DNA from: JAPLVS01 sp043809265
Lineage (GTDB): Archaea > Iainarchaeota > Iainarchaeia > Iainarchaeales > DTGL01
Reading direction: 5' to 3'
NCBI GenBank assembly: GCA_043809265.1
Contig: JAZDDY010000128.1
Span: 1-19,403, forward strand
DNA length: 19,403 nt
Shown: positions 1 through 7,383 of the stretch, one piece after another
How positions within the stretch are numbered: the stretch's first letter is position 1
How the letters are laid out: every line of letters begins with the position of its first letter
Program-made: the position numbers and the translations under genes
Notes under the pieces: generated by a model
Seen by the model: the letters and a program-made list of their open reading frames with translations, nothing else
Databases searched by the model: none
What the model was told of the DNA's origin: nothing

Positions 1-1638
1 GCCCTGCGAATTCGATTTCACCCTTATGTCGTAGATTCCTTCCTGCGGGCAGAAAGTGTAACCGTAACTCTTTGTGTAAGTCTTATTGAAATCCGTAACC
101 CCGCATATCCCGGCAGAAGAAGAATAACTCATTGTCTGCCACCCGCTTGTGGTTGAATCGTCAGGCGCCCTGAGGATAAAGTTCATGTCTTGCACGTCGC
201 ACTGGCTGCATTTCTGGCCTCCATAGCGATTGATTGTTGCAGTTGAAAGGCCGCCGAGCCAGAACTTTTGGTTCACCCAGTCATATTGGCCTGAAATCGG
301 GTCGTCGGAAGCGTTGTTCTGCGTGATATAGCCGTCTGTGCCGGTTATTGTGCCGTCCGAAATCTTGACTTTCCTGGTTGCAGCCACAAAAGACCCGACC
401 CACTGAATCATGTAAATGTAATCGCGGTCTGCCATGATGCCGTCGACATAAAACGACGAGGATCCGCCAGTAAACTGCCTGACGTAACTGAAATCGCTTG
501 CCTTGTATTCCCTGATTGTGAATCCGTTGTAGCCGCCGTTGTTGATTGAATAGGCAACGCTGTAAACCTTGTCCCCGTTTGTCGTGACCATAATGCCGTT
601 GGTGGCGCTCGAGACGGTCAGGCCTGTGCCCCTGGCAAGAAGGTTCGAGCCGAGGCTCCTGTAGTCTATTGCGCCTGTGCTCACGTTAACGCGCTGGAGG
701 TCGCTGCCATTCGAGGTGTAGCCGTTGTATATGTAGCCGTCAAGATAGAATGCGGTCAGAGAATCCTGCATTGCAGAACCCACATTCCCATAGCTTGTTC
801 CTGCTGTTGTCCCACCATAACCAGAGCCTATCTTTGTGAAAGTAGTGTCTCCCGGATATGAGCCCCACCTTTTAACATAAAGGTAGTTGCCGTCTGCTGC
901 AAGCACTCCGACGCCTGCTTCGCCAGAAGCAGTGAATGTTGCTTCTTCAGTAGAATTGGTGATAACTGGATGCGTTCCGGTGCAGTTGGCCCAGCAATCC
1001 GCTCCCCCCACATCCACGCTGGTTTCGTCGCAGTTCTGCACTCCATCTGTGCAATGGTTTGCGTAATATGTTCCGTTCACGCAGGAGCCGCTCCCTGAAG
1101 CGCAGAAAGTGTCGTTGGAATTGTCGTCGCCGCAGCATTTTCCGCCCTGGCAGCCAAGCGAACCGCAATAGGTGGCTGCGCTTATCCATGTTCCACCCTT
1201 GCACGCACACCAGCTTGAATCGTTGTCCCAATCCACAGTATACGCAATATTCCAGTCAGATTCTGTCCAGAACCAGGGAACCCCCTGGTTATAGGATTTG
1301 GCTTTAATGTCGTAAACGCCTTCTTTTGCACAGAAATTGTAATCGCTCGCTTTGGTCCAGATTTCGGTGCAAGTGGTCGTGCAAGTCGTGCACGCGCCAG
1401 AAACAAAGGCAAGAGCCACCCATCCCCTTGAATCGTTCACATCATATGGGTCGCGTAGCTTGAACTGGAATGTGTTGACATCGCAGTAATGGCATGGGCT
1501 TGCGGCAGTGCCTGTGCAATCCTGTGCAAAAACGCTTGAAGTGGGCAAAAAAAGCAATGCTATTGCAAGAAAGGCCAATGGCAGGACCTTGCATTTTCTG
1601 AACAAAAACCCCCCTTTGTCCAACCCAAACATCAGCAT
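1..1638 (-). CDS. Large secreted Cys-rich protein with duplicated domain (3' end outside window)
   Basis: Reading the minus strand from 1638 gives 546 uninterrupted codons to the window edge, with no stop, so the C-terminus is missing. The start is ATG at 1638, with an in-frame ATG at 1632 as alternative. Residues 1-39 form a signal peptide: a short basic region, a Leu/Ala/Phe core, and a likely cleavage at SVFA-Q. The mature part has a Cys-rich module at about residues 45-120 (CHYCDVNTFQFKLRDP, ending EGVYDIKAKS). A second copy sits at about 475-546 (CSQCDVQDMNFILRAP, ending EGIYDIRVKS). Between them are more Cys-rich sequence and a Gly/Tyr-rich stretch (about 215-460) that could be a beta-propeller-like repeat. 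It is probably an extracellular or surface protein. I do not recognise the family. It diverges from the modification cluster and is probably host background. Confidence 0.85.
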   Translation of the reverse strand, partial: MLMFGLDKGGFLFRKCKVLPLAFLAIALLFLPTSSVFAQDCTGTAASPCHYCDVNTFQFKLRDPYDVNDSRGWVALAFVSGACTTCTTTCTEIWTKASDYNFCAKEGVYDIKAKSYNQGVPWFWTESDWNIAYTVDWDNDSSWCACKGGTWISAATYCGSLGCQGGKCCGDDNSNDTFCASGSGSCVNGTYYANHCTDGVQNCDETSVDVGGADCWANCTGTHPVITNSTEEATFTASGEAGVGVLAADGNYLYVKRWGSYPGDTTFTKIGSGYGGTTAGTSYGNVGSAMQDSLTAFYLDGYIYNGYTSNGSDLQRVNVSTGAIDYRSLGSNLLARGTGLTVSSATNGIMVTTNGDKVYSVAYSINNGGYNGFTIREYKASDFSYVRQFTGGSSSFYVDGIMADRDYIYMIQWVGSFVAATRKVKISDGTITGTDGYITQNNASDDPISGQYDWVNQKFWLGGLSTATINRYGGQKCSQCDVQDMNFILRAPDDSTTSGWQTMSYSSSAGICGVTDFNKTYTKSYGYTFCPQEGIYDIRVKSNSQG

Positions 1639-1706
1639 CAGCCTACTTTCTGGCAGTTCCCACTACCCAAATCACGACATTAAACCTATTCTATTAATAC
1701 ATTTCC

Positions 1707-1720
1707 AAATATATATATTT
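1707..1720 (-). promoter_or_regulatory. Probable TATA box of the secreted protein gene
   Basis: An uninterrupted A/T stretch (aaatatatatattt) lies about 70-80 bp upstream of the minus-strand start at 1638. It is the strongest TATA-like element in the 1639-1870 intergenic region. The call rests on base composition and position only, and implies a leader of about 45 nt. Confidence 0.4.
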
Positions 1721-1761
1721 TTGTTTTGGGGAAAAAAACTGCAATCTGCAAAAAAGTTTCG

Positions 1762-1826
1762 GTTTTTATTGAAAAACGCTGTTTTGCGTTGCTTTCGCAA
1801 TCATTTATAAGAAATTCCGAGGTCAA
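1762..1826 (+). repeat. Duplicated promoter segment, upstream copy
   Basis: This stretch closely matches 3307-3366. Both contain tttattgaaaa, then cgctgttt, then ttgct, and finally tttataagaaattcc in the same order. Weaker similarity continues downstream to a TTG codon followed by ac(c/t)gaatgg in both copies (1871 and 3403). The pair therefore looks like two copies of one promoter plus the first codons of the ycaO gene. Confidence 0.7.
1804..1811 (+). promoter_or_regulatory. TATA box upstream of the methyltransferase gene
   Basis: The tttataag octamer lies inside the duplicated promoter segment and matches an archaeal TATA box. The same octamer precedes the ycaO gene at 3348. It is about 60 bp before the remnant TTG start at 1871 and about 180 bp before the methyltransferase ATG at 1989. 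Confidence 0.5.
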
Positions 1827-1870
1827 ACTTTAAGCGAGAACTGCAGTTTTGGATTAATGCGGGTGCTTTT

Positions 1871-1996
1871 TTGACCGAATGGATGTCTGAAATAAATGCA
1901 AAAAGTTGTTTCCGGCTTTCGCCTGTGCAACAGCCAGTCAAAAAAAGAGAGGCATTCGGGATTATGCCCGGGGCAGTGGGGCCACCAAATGAATAA
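1871..1996 (+). pseudogene. Remnant of a duplicated ycaO 5' end (41-codon ORF)
   Basis: A TTG at 1871 opens a 41-codon frame beginning TEWMSEINAKSCF. The intact ycaO gene at 3403 begins TEWKPGIKPCF after the same promoter segment. The two starts share TEW, then an Ile and a Cys-Phe pair, after which similarity is lost. The frame ends at 1996 and overlaps the methyltransferase ATG at 1989 by eight bases. I read it as the decayed head of a second ycaO copy. It could still be translated as a leader ORF coupled to the methyltransferase, or be a tiny peptide in its own right. Confidence 0.4.
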
Positions 1997-3047
1997 AGAA
2001 AAAATAATTGTTTACAATGCGACCGACAACGCTTGGAGTTCCTTTTGCCTTGGCCGAAAAAATGATGGGCTGGCCGAAATTCAAGAAGAAATCCCCGAAA
2101 AACTCAGGGTCAAAATTTTGAGTTTAAAGAAAATCTCCTGCTCTGGGAAAAAAGGGAAAGTCAAGGAAATGCGGATGCACCTGAAAAAGAGCAAAAAGAT
2201 AATGCTTGAATTGGAAAAGCGGTTCATCAATTCCTTTGACGGTTCGAAAACTATTCGGGTCACCGTTGCCAAGGACGGGAAAATAATTAACTCAACAATA
2301 AGCGGCATAAACCCATTTGAGGGCTACTTGAGATTCTACCGGGACATAAAAAACCCGAAAAATACCGGCGCGCTGAGGCCGTTCATGTGCGAAATTATCG
2401 AACTGGGCGGTTTGTTTAGGATTGCCAGGCTCTCGAACGGGGTATGCCGGCAACTGGAGGCTTTTAGGGCTGCAGATGCCATGGACTTTTTCATAAAAAA
2501 CAATGGAAAGGCACGCGGCATAAAAAGAAAAAAATTTGTAGAATTGAAATTCCTGGAACGGTTGACAGGGAAAAAAATCCGGCTGGAAGAATCAAAAAAA
2601 GAGACAGTTATTTTGGCAAGAAAAAACTTGGTTAGGCTCCTGCAGAAAACAGCCGGATTCGAATTCGATTCCTTTTTGGACGTCGGATGCGGGAGGGGGG
2701 CGCTTGGGATACTCGTGGCTTATTTTTACCCTGAAAAAAAAGTCGCATGCCTTGACATAAGGAAGTCGCAATTGGCCAAATGCAAAGAGGCCGCCAGGCG
2801 CCTCGGCCTAAAAAATATTGAAATAATCCAAATGGACGCTGGCAGAATTAGCACGGGATCCCTGAAAAAGTTCGGTTTGGTATCGGCCCTGGAAATAGAA
2901 GAACCGTTGGTTGAAAAGCTGCTCGAACTGGGAAAAAAAGCGAAAAGCAATATGATTTTCATAAAAGATAATTTGTTGGGCGCTGGAGACCAAGGATTAT
3001 ACGTGCTAAGAAATGGGCGCGCAGAAGCCCAAGAAGGCATCGGCTGA
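1989..3047 (+). CDS. Class I SAM-dependent methyltransferase with unrecognised N-terminal region
   Basis: The 352-residue product ends in a Rossmann methyltransferase domain. Motif I is DVGCGRGALG at about residues 231-240, followed by an acidic strand end (ACLDIRKSQL) typical of motif II and a QMDAGR motif consistent with motif III. The first 200 residues or so are Lys-rich and I do not recognise them; they may bind the substrate peptide. ATG 1989 (MNKEKIIVYN) is preferred over the in-frame ATG at 1896, because the upstream residues look like translated remnant sequence. The gene sits between two broken duplicate segments (ycaO start and hxsD start), so it appears to have replaced the body of a duplicated ycaO. 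A role in methylating the modified peptide is inferred from context. Confidence 0.75.
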   Translation: MNKEKIIVYNATDNAWSSFCLGRKNDGLAEIQEEIPEKLRVKILSLKKISCSGKKGKVKEMRMHLKKSKKIMLELEKRFINSFDGSKTIRVTVAKDGKIINSTISGINPFEGYLRFYRDIKNPKNTGALRPFMCEIIELGGLFRIARLSNGVCRQLEAFRAADAMDFFIKNNGKARGIKRKKFVELKFLERLTGKKIRLEESKKETVILARKNLVRLLQKTAGFEFDSFLDVGCGRGALGILVAYFYPEKKVACLDIRKSQLAKCKEAARRLGLKNIEIIQMDAGRISTGSLKKFGLVSALEIEEPLVEKLLELGKKAKSNMIFIKDNLLGAGDQGLYVLRNGRAEAQEGIG

Positions 3048-3088
3048 AAAAGGCCGAATATGCCTTTTTAGTCAATTGCGTTCTCCAT

Positions 3089-3295
3089 TTGTTCCCACAG
3101 GGAACATGGGCCCCGGTACCGAAAGAAAACAAGGTGATTGTTTCAATCAACCCGAAAATTTTCCCATTGGAAATAATTTATTCCTCGGCTTATGCGTTCC
3201 TTGACAGGGCTTATTTCGTTATGGGCGGCAGCCCAAAAAAAAGGCAACGGCCGCCCCGAAAGCAAAGAAAAAATTCTCAAATATGTATTTTTTGA
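3089..3295 (+). pseudogene. Truncated, frameshifted copy of hxsD
   Basis: A TTG-initiated frame of 68 codons contains the HxsD stretch INPKIFPLEIIYSSAYAFL, identical to residues of the intact HxsD at 5625. After YFV the frame changes and runs into a Lys/Arg-rich out-of-frame tail. Another frame restores PKAKKK-type sequence, so an indel has broken it. Similarity begins upstream of the start (cttttta(g/a)tcaattgc at about 3064 and 5593), so the hxsD promoter was copied too. There is no usual ATG equivalent. Translation of a short fragment cannot be excluded. The rest of 3048-3402 holds only the ycaO promoter segment. Confidence 0.75.
3122..3219 (+). repeat. 98-bp near-identical direct repeat (hxsD 5' coding), copy 1
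   Basis: Bases 3122-3219 match 5649-5746 at 97 of 98 positions, counted by eye; the only difference is t versus c at 3135. Flanking sequence is much less similar on both sides. The segment encodes the N-terminal beta/alpha part of HxsD. Confidence 0.9.
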
Positions 3296-3306
3296 GGGAA
3301 AAAGGA

Positions 3307-3366
3307 GGGTTTTATTGAAAAGCGCTGTTTCCTTGCTGCCATCTCCCTTTATAAGAAATTCCAAGT
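3307..3366 (+). repeat. Duplicated promoter segment, downstream copy
   Basis: This is the counterpart of 1762-1826, placed directly before the intact ycaO gene. It contains the same tttataagaaattcc core. Confidence 0.7.
3348..3355 (+). promoter_or_regulatory. TATA box of the ycaO gene
   Basis: tttataag lies about 50 bp upstream of the TTG start at 3403 and is conserved in the upstream copy at 1804. A start site about 25 bp downstream would give a leader of roughly 25 nt containing the ggcggtg ribosome-binding site. Confidence 0.5.
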
Positions 3367-3402
3367 TTTTTTTATGCAAAAGGAAGTCTTGGCGGTGCGC
3401 AT

Positions 3403-5571
3403 TTGACTGAATGGAAACCGGGAATAAAGCCTTGCTTTTCGGTTTTCTATCCCGAAGACGACGAGGACAACGCGTTGTTCGTTTCTTTGGCAGCCAGCTT
3501 CAAGTTCGAAGTGAAAAAGCACTTTGCTTTCGATAAAATGATGCTTTTCCTGAACGGCAATTTTACCGTGGAAGAAATTGCAAAAGATTTGGGGATGGAA
3601 AAAGAAAAAGTGGAAAAACTGGTCGGCTTCCTGAAGGAGCGCGAGGTTTTCAGCGAGGAAATGGATTTCGATGTAATGTGGGAAAAAATCCGGCCGTTCC
3701 TGGAAAAGGCAAAAAAAGCAGGCTCTTATAAGCGAAAGGAAATATTGGTGGTGGGTTTTAAGGAAACCGGGGGCTTTTTGAAAAAATGCCTTGAAAAAAT
3801 CGGGCTTGAAAGAGTCGGGCTTGTCGAAGTTCAGGAAGAGCGCTTGGATCGTAAATTGCTTGCGGGAAAAATAAAAAAGCCTGATCTGGTAATATGCTTC
3901 CTTAATTCGACTTTTTCGGAACACTATCGCACTGTGAACCGGGAATGCCTTATGAAAGGCATTAAGGCGATTTATGCTTTTGTGGACGGCGCGGTCGGGC
4001 CGACGGTGACCTCAAAAAAGCAGGCGTGCGTTGAATGCTATTTCAAAAGATTCGAGGAGGCAACCTATTCGAACATAAATTATTCGGTGGTTTTGCGAAA
4101 GCACGAAACAGAATTTGGGGTCGGCGAAAAGATATTTGTTCCGCTGGCAAAAACCGTGCTGGGCGAGGCAATGGCTGCCCTGAAGGGCACACCCGGGCTG
4201 ACAGGCAAAATCCGCCTTTTCAGCAACGAAGGAAGCGAGGAACACCCCTTGATGAAGGCTTTCCCCTGCTTTTGCTCTCCAAAAAAAGGGATTTATTTTC
4301 CAGGGATGAAAAAAGAAATAAGGTTGAAAGACAGGGTCGCTGTAGATTCGGAAAACGGCTTCAGGATAATCCCGCCCGAGAAAACGATTGGGAAAGCCAT
4401 GGACTTTGTCGGCCCCATGGGCATCATCACCTCGATTTTCGAGCCTGAAAATTCCCTTGCCTCTTCCTGCAAGAGGGCAACGCCGTTCAGCAAATGGGAG
4501 ATGGCAAGGGTTAATTCCGGAAGGTTGTATGTTTCAGGCAAAGGGATGACTCCGGCCCAAAAAAAAGCAAGTGCGTTAATGGAAGGGATTGAACGGTATT
4601 GCAGCCTTTTCCAAGGCTATGAAAAAGAAGTTTTTGGGAGCTATAATGAATTGCGGGGAAGGGCGATAAATCCAGCTGGCTTTTTGGATTTTAAGCACAG
4701 CCAGCTCAATTACCATGACGATATTAGGCTAAGTTGGACTTGGGGCTATTCGCTCACAAAAAAACAAAGTGTTCTGGTGCCGACAAACTACACTTATTTT
4801 TTCCCACATGAGCAAGGGCGTTCCCTTCCGTTTGTAGGCTCAAACGGCCTTGCAGCCGGCAATTGCCTGGAAGAAGCGATTCTTCAGGGGATTTTTGAGG
4901 TTTTTGAAAGGTACTGCACTACAGTTGAGGAGTCAAACAGGCTGTGCCTGCCTGACTTGGATATTGGGGACTGCAAAAACCGGTATGTGCTTGGGTTGGT
5001 CGATTACCTGGAAAAAAACAAAATAGAATTCTTTGTAAAATATTTTGAAATCGGGCTAGGCATCCACACAATCGGGGTTTTTCTCAGAAAAAAGCTCGGC
5101 GATGGGCACATTGGGGTGGGCTATGCGGCCGGAACCCACTCAAATCCCGAAGTGGCATTGATGAGATCGCTGAGCGAAGCATTGCAGGCATTTCCACAGC
5201 CCCCCTGGGCGTACTGGGTTTTAAACAACCGGTTTGAGCACCTGCACTGCAAGGGAAAAAAAGCCGTATCTTTCTGGGAACTAAAAGATTTCTCTGATAA
5301 AAATCTCAAGAAAAACATAGAAAACTGCGTGGAATGGCTAAAAAAAGAAGGGGCCGAAACGATTGTCGTTGATTTGAGCAGGCCGTTCATTCCGTTCAGC
5401 GTTGTGCGAGTCTTGGTGCCGGAACTTGTAAATGCGGGAAACCCTTTCAACGCGGCAATTTATTCTGGCAAAGAAACTGAAAGAAAGGCAAAAATCACCA
5501 AGGGAAAAAAACTGTTCCCAGCCTTCAAGTGTGGAACAAGCATTTTCAAAAAGACGCGTAACGAGGTTTAG
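3403..5571 (+). CDS. YcaO-family ATP-dependent cyclodehydratase/thioamidase with E1-like N-terminal domain
   Basis: The 722-residue protein has two parts. Residues 1-300 resemble the leader-binding/E1-ThiF-like half of fused azoline cyclodehydratases: a short winged-helix-like start, a Rossmann-like segment (ILVVGFKET), and a probable zinc site made of C209-x2-C212 and C289-x-C291. Residues from about 310 form a YcaO domain with its ATP/Mg motifs: SALMEGIERYC near 390-401, SNGLAAG from 480 followed by EEAILQGIFEVFER, and LMRSLSEALQ further on. YcaO enzymes phosphorylate a peptide amide oxygen to form azolines or thioamides. The C-terminus lacks the PxPxP tail common in cyclodehydratases, so the product class is open. 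The start is TTG 3403, preceded by ggcggtg; no in-frame ATG lies nearby. It is followed by hxsD after 53 bp. Confidence 0.9.
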   Translation: MTEWKPGIKPCFSVFYPEDDEDNALFVSLAASFKFEVKKHFAFDKMMLFLNGNFTVEEIAKDLGMEKEKVEKLVGFLKEREVFSEEMDFDVMWEKIRPFLEKAKKAGSYKRKEILVVGFKETGGFLKKCLEKIGLERVGLVEVQEERLDRKLLAGKIKKPDLVICFLNSTFSEHYRTVNRECLMKGIKAIYAFVDGAVGPTVTSKKQACVECYFKRFEEATYSNINYSVVLRKHETEFGVGEKIFVPLAKTVLGEAMAALKGTPGLTGKIRLFSNEGSEEHPLMKAFPCFCSPKKGIYFPGMKKEIRLKDRVAVDSENGFRIIPPEKTIGKAMDFVGPMGIITSIFEPENSLASSCKRATPFSKWEMARVNSGRLYVSGKGMTPAQKKASALMEGIERYCSLFQGYEKEVFGSYNELRGRAINPAGFLDFKHSQLNYHDDIRLSWTWGYSLTKKQSVLVPTNYTYFFPHEQGRSLPFVGSNGLAAGNCLEEAILQGIFEVFERYCTTVEESNRLCLPDLDIGDCKNRYVLGLVDYLEKNKIEFFVKYFEIGLGIHTIGVFLRKKLGDGHIGVGYAAGTHSNPEVALMRSLSEALQAFPQPPWAYWVLNNRFEHLHCKGKKAVSFWELKDFSDKNLKKNIENCVEWLKKEGAETIVVDLSRPFIPFSVVRVLVPELVNAGNPFNAAIYSGKETERKAKITKGKKLFPAFKCGTSIFKKTRNEV

Positions 5572-5592
5572 ACTTTCAAAAAGCAGTGATAG

Positions 5593-5601
5593 CTTTTTAA
5601 T
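5593..5601 (+). promoter_or_regulatory. TATA-like box of hxsD
   Basis: ctttttaat is centred about 28 bp before the hxsD ATG at 5625, the spacing expected for a leaderless archaeal transcript. A matching cttttta(g)tcaattgc element precedes the hxsD remnant near 3064. Confidence 0.4.
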
Positions 5602-5624
5602 CAATTGCCCCTTTTGTTATTTTC

Positions 5625-6131
5625 ATGGAAAACATAGAATTGCTTGCTAAAGAAAACAAGGCGATTGTTTCAATCAACCCGAAAATTTTCCCATTGGAAA
5701 TAATTTATTCCTCGGCTTATGCGTTCCTTGACAGGGCTTATTTCGTGATCGACGGAGACCCGAAAACAAAGATCAAGGTTGTGCTCAAAGCCAAGAAAAA
5801 AGCCGGAAAAGAGAAATTGGAGGAATTGGCGCTCGAATTCTACAACGAAATGGTCAATTATTCCTCCTATGCAATCCAGGCAGCCAAAAACCAGGCCGTA
5901 AGGGAAGCCATAATAAAAAGGGCGCTTGCCACAAACCTCGGCGATGAAACCGCGGAAGGGCTGGTGGGCTCGGCGGAAAAAACAGAAAGCGGCGGCAAGG
6001 AAATCGATTTCAGCGAGGAAGAAGAGCTGTATTTTGACGACCCGGAGGGAATAGCCGAGCCGTGGACCCCGGAAAAGGCAAAAGGCATTGAAAAGCCCAA
6101 ATCAAAGAAAACAAAAAAGGTTTGCAGATGA
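5625..6131 (+). CDS. hxsD: HxsD-type His-Xaa-Ser system protein
   Basis: The 168-residue protein matches my memory of HxsD, a small accessory protein found only in His-Xaa-Ser radical SAM peptide systems. Residues 13-45 (VSINPKIFPLEIIYSSAYAF, then RAYF) and the following helix (LALEFYNEMVNYSSYAIQ, then NQAVREAIIKRAL) are the diagnostic region. The C-terminal third is an acidic, low-complexity extension (FSEEEELYFDDPEG) ending in a basic tail, which makes it longer than the family core. Its biochemical role is unknown; precursor binding or chaperoning of the radical SAM partner is inferred. It follows ycaO and overlaps the next gene by ATGA. A broken copy lies at 3089-3295. Confidence 0.75.
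   Translation: MENIELLAKENKAIVSINPKIFPLEIIYSSAYAFLDRAYFVIDGDPKTKIKVVLKAKKKAGKEKLEELALEFYNEMVNYSSYAIQAAKNQAVREAIIKRALATNLGDETAEGLVGSAEKTESGGKEIDFSEEEELYFDDPEGIAEPWTPEKAKGIEKPKSKKTKKVCR
5649..5746 (+). repeat. 98-bp near-identical direct repeat (hxsD 5' coding), copy 2
   Basis: This is the partner of 3122-3219, with one mismatch in 98 bp, and it lies inside the intact hxsD gene. Confidence 0.9.
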
Positions 6132-6370
6132 GTGTAAAGGCGGATTCAGTGAAAGGCGAGGTGCTCCTTTCCATAAATAAAACATTTTACCCGAAAGCCT
6201 TCGTGGAACTGGCAATAAAGGAAATGCCATTGGAGGGCAAGATTTCAAAAAAAGAGGAAAAAGGCCGCATTGTCATCCGGGTAAAACCGGATTCGGGAAC
6301 TGATTTGGAAACACTGGGCTTCGAATTCTTCAACTACCTGCTCTTCCTTGTCAAAAACAGGGCGGGCTGA
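6128..6370 (+). CDS. Small HxsD-like paralog
   Basis: The 80-residue protein starts at ATG 6128, which overlaps the hxsD stop as ATGA and implies coupled translation. It repeats the HxsD layout in short form: a strand (GEVLLSINKTFYPKAFVELA) comparable to IVSINPKIFPLEIIYSSA, a second strand (RIVIRVKP), then a helix (LGFEFFNYLLFLVKNR) comparable to LALEFYNEMVNYSS. It lacks the C-terminal alpha region and the acidic tail. I infer that it pairs with HxsD, perhaps as a heterodimer, or presents another substrate. Confidence 0.65.
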   Translation: MSVKADSVKGEVLLSINKTFYPKAFVELAIKEMPLEGKISKKEEKGRIVIRVKPDSGTDLETLGFEFFNYLLFLVKNRAG

Positions 6371-6378
6371 AAAGACAG

Positions 6379-6389
6379 TTAAAAAAAGG
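6379..6389 (+). promoter_or_regulatory. Possible internal TATA-like box before rSAM gene 1
   Basis: ttaaaaaaagg lies about 30 bp before the ATG at 6417, with 46 bp between genes. The position fits a leaderless internal promoter, but the sequence is weak. Confidence 0.25.
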
Positions 6390-6416
6390 TTTTCACGCTA
6401 ATTCTTTACGATTCCA

Positions 6417-7382
6417 ATGACCGCAAAATACGCCAAATACGAAATCCTCATGAACTGGCAGTGCAACCAGCGGTGCATTTTCTGCTCGACCGGCGCCAAA
6501 TTCGGCCAGAAAAGGACAATAAAGCCGCTCGGCGAAATAAAAAAGGAAATCAGGACCGCAAAAAGAAACGGTGCCGATACAATCTCTTTTTCTGGCGGCG
6601 AGCCCACAATCCGCAAAGACCTTATCGATTCCGTAGAGTTTGCAAAAAAGGAAGGCTTTGAAAAAATAGAAGTGCAGAGCAACGGCATGATGTACAAATA
6701 TCCAGCGTTCGTTGAAAGAATCACAGGCGCAGGGGCGGACCGCTTTCTTGTCTCGATACACGGGGCAAGGGCCGAAACCCATGATTTTCTGACAAGGACA
6801 GAAGGCTCCTTTGAAAGAACAACGCAGGGCATAAAAAACCTGAAAAAGGCTGGGGTTGAATTAAGGTTCAGCATTGTGATAACCAAGCATAACTTCAAGG
6901 AACTGGTTGAATGGGCCGAAATGCTTGGCCGATTTGAAGCCTTCAGCTACCATTTCAATTTTATTACGCCAATCGGGTTTGCCAAGGAAAATTATGCAGA
7001 GCTTTGCCAGAAGATAAGCGATACCGCCCCGTTCATAAAAAAAGCAGTCGGCAAACTCGACAAAAAAGGGCTGAACTCCTGGGTCCACAACATTTACCCC
7101 TGCAACCTGCCCGGCTATGAAGGTAGGATGTCCGAACTGGCCGAAAAATTCACTTTCCTTTCAGGGCCTGACTTCAAGGTCCAGATCGACAAGACAAAAA
7201 TGGACGGGAGGGCGAAACCGCAGGCGTGCGGCAAATGCAAGTGGAATAACCTGTGCGTGGGCCCGCATGAAAAATACGTTGAATTGTTCGGGAACGAGGA
7301 ATTCATGCCGGTGAAAGGGCCGCAGGTCATGAAAGGCGAATTTGGGGTGCAAAAATACGGTTACAGCAAAAGGCGTGGCTGA
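6417..7382 (+). CDS. Short radical SAM peptide-modifying enzyme (paralog 1)
   Basis: The 321-residue protein has the radical SAM 4Fe-4S motif C16-x3-C20-x2-C23 (CNQRCIFC), GGEPT at 60-64, and a barrel with the SIHGARAETHDFLTR segment typical of peptide-modifying members. The C-terminus has a compact auxiliary-cluster motif of C229 (YPCNLPGYE), C271, C274 and C280 (CGKCKWNNLC), ending GNEEFMPV. This reduced SPASM/twitch arrangement recurs in several neighbours. It has no N-terminal leader-binding domain. It is followed by the next radical SAM gene after one base. The substrate is unknown; the HxS peptide or a small Cys-rich protein of the locus is the likeliest inference. Confidence 0.85.
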   Translation: MTAKYAKYEILMNWQCNQRCIFCSTGAKFGQKRTIKPLGEIKKEIRTAKRNGADTISFSGGEPTIRKDLIDSVEFAKKEGFEKIEVQSNGMMYKYPAFVERITGAGADRFLVSIHGARAETHDFLTRTEGSFERTTQGIKNLKKAGVELRFSIVITKHNFKELVEWAEMLGRFEAFSYHFNFITPIGFAKENYAELCQKISDTAPFIKKAVGKLDKKGLNSWVHNIYPCNLPGYEGRMSELAEKFTFLSGPDFKVQIDKTKMDGRAKPQACGKCKWNNLCVGPHEKYVELFGNEEFMPVKGPQVMKGEFGVQKYGYSKRRG

Positions 7383-7383
7383 A

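Noticed and set aside
1508..1810. 100-codon plus-strand ORF across the left intergenic region
   Set aside because: It runs antisense through the signal peptide of the secreted protein and through A/T-rich promoter sequence; no protein-like pattern.
3349..3924. 191-codon minus-strand ORF rich in Phe and His
   Set aside because: It lies opposite the start of ycaO. Its composition is that of the reverse strand of Lys/Glu-rich coding sequence.
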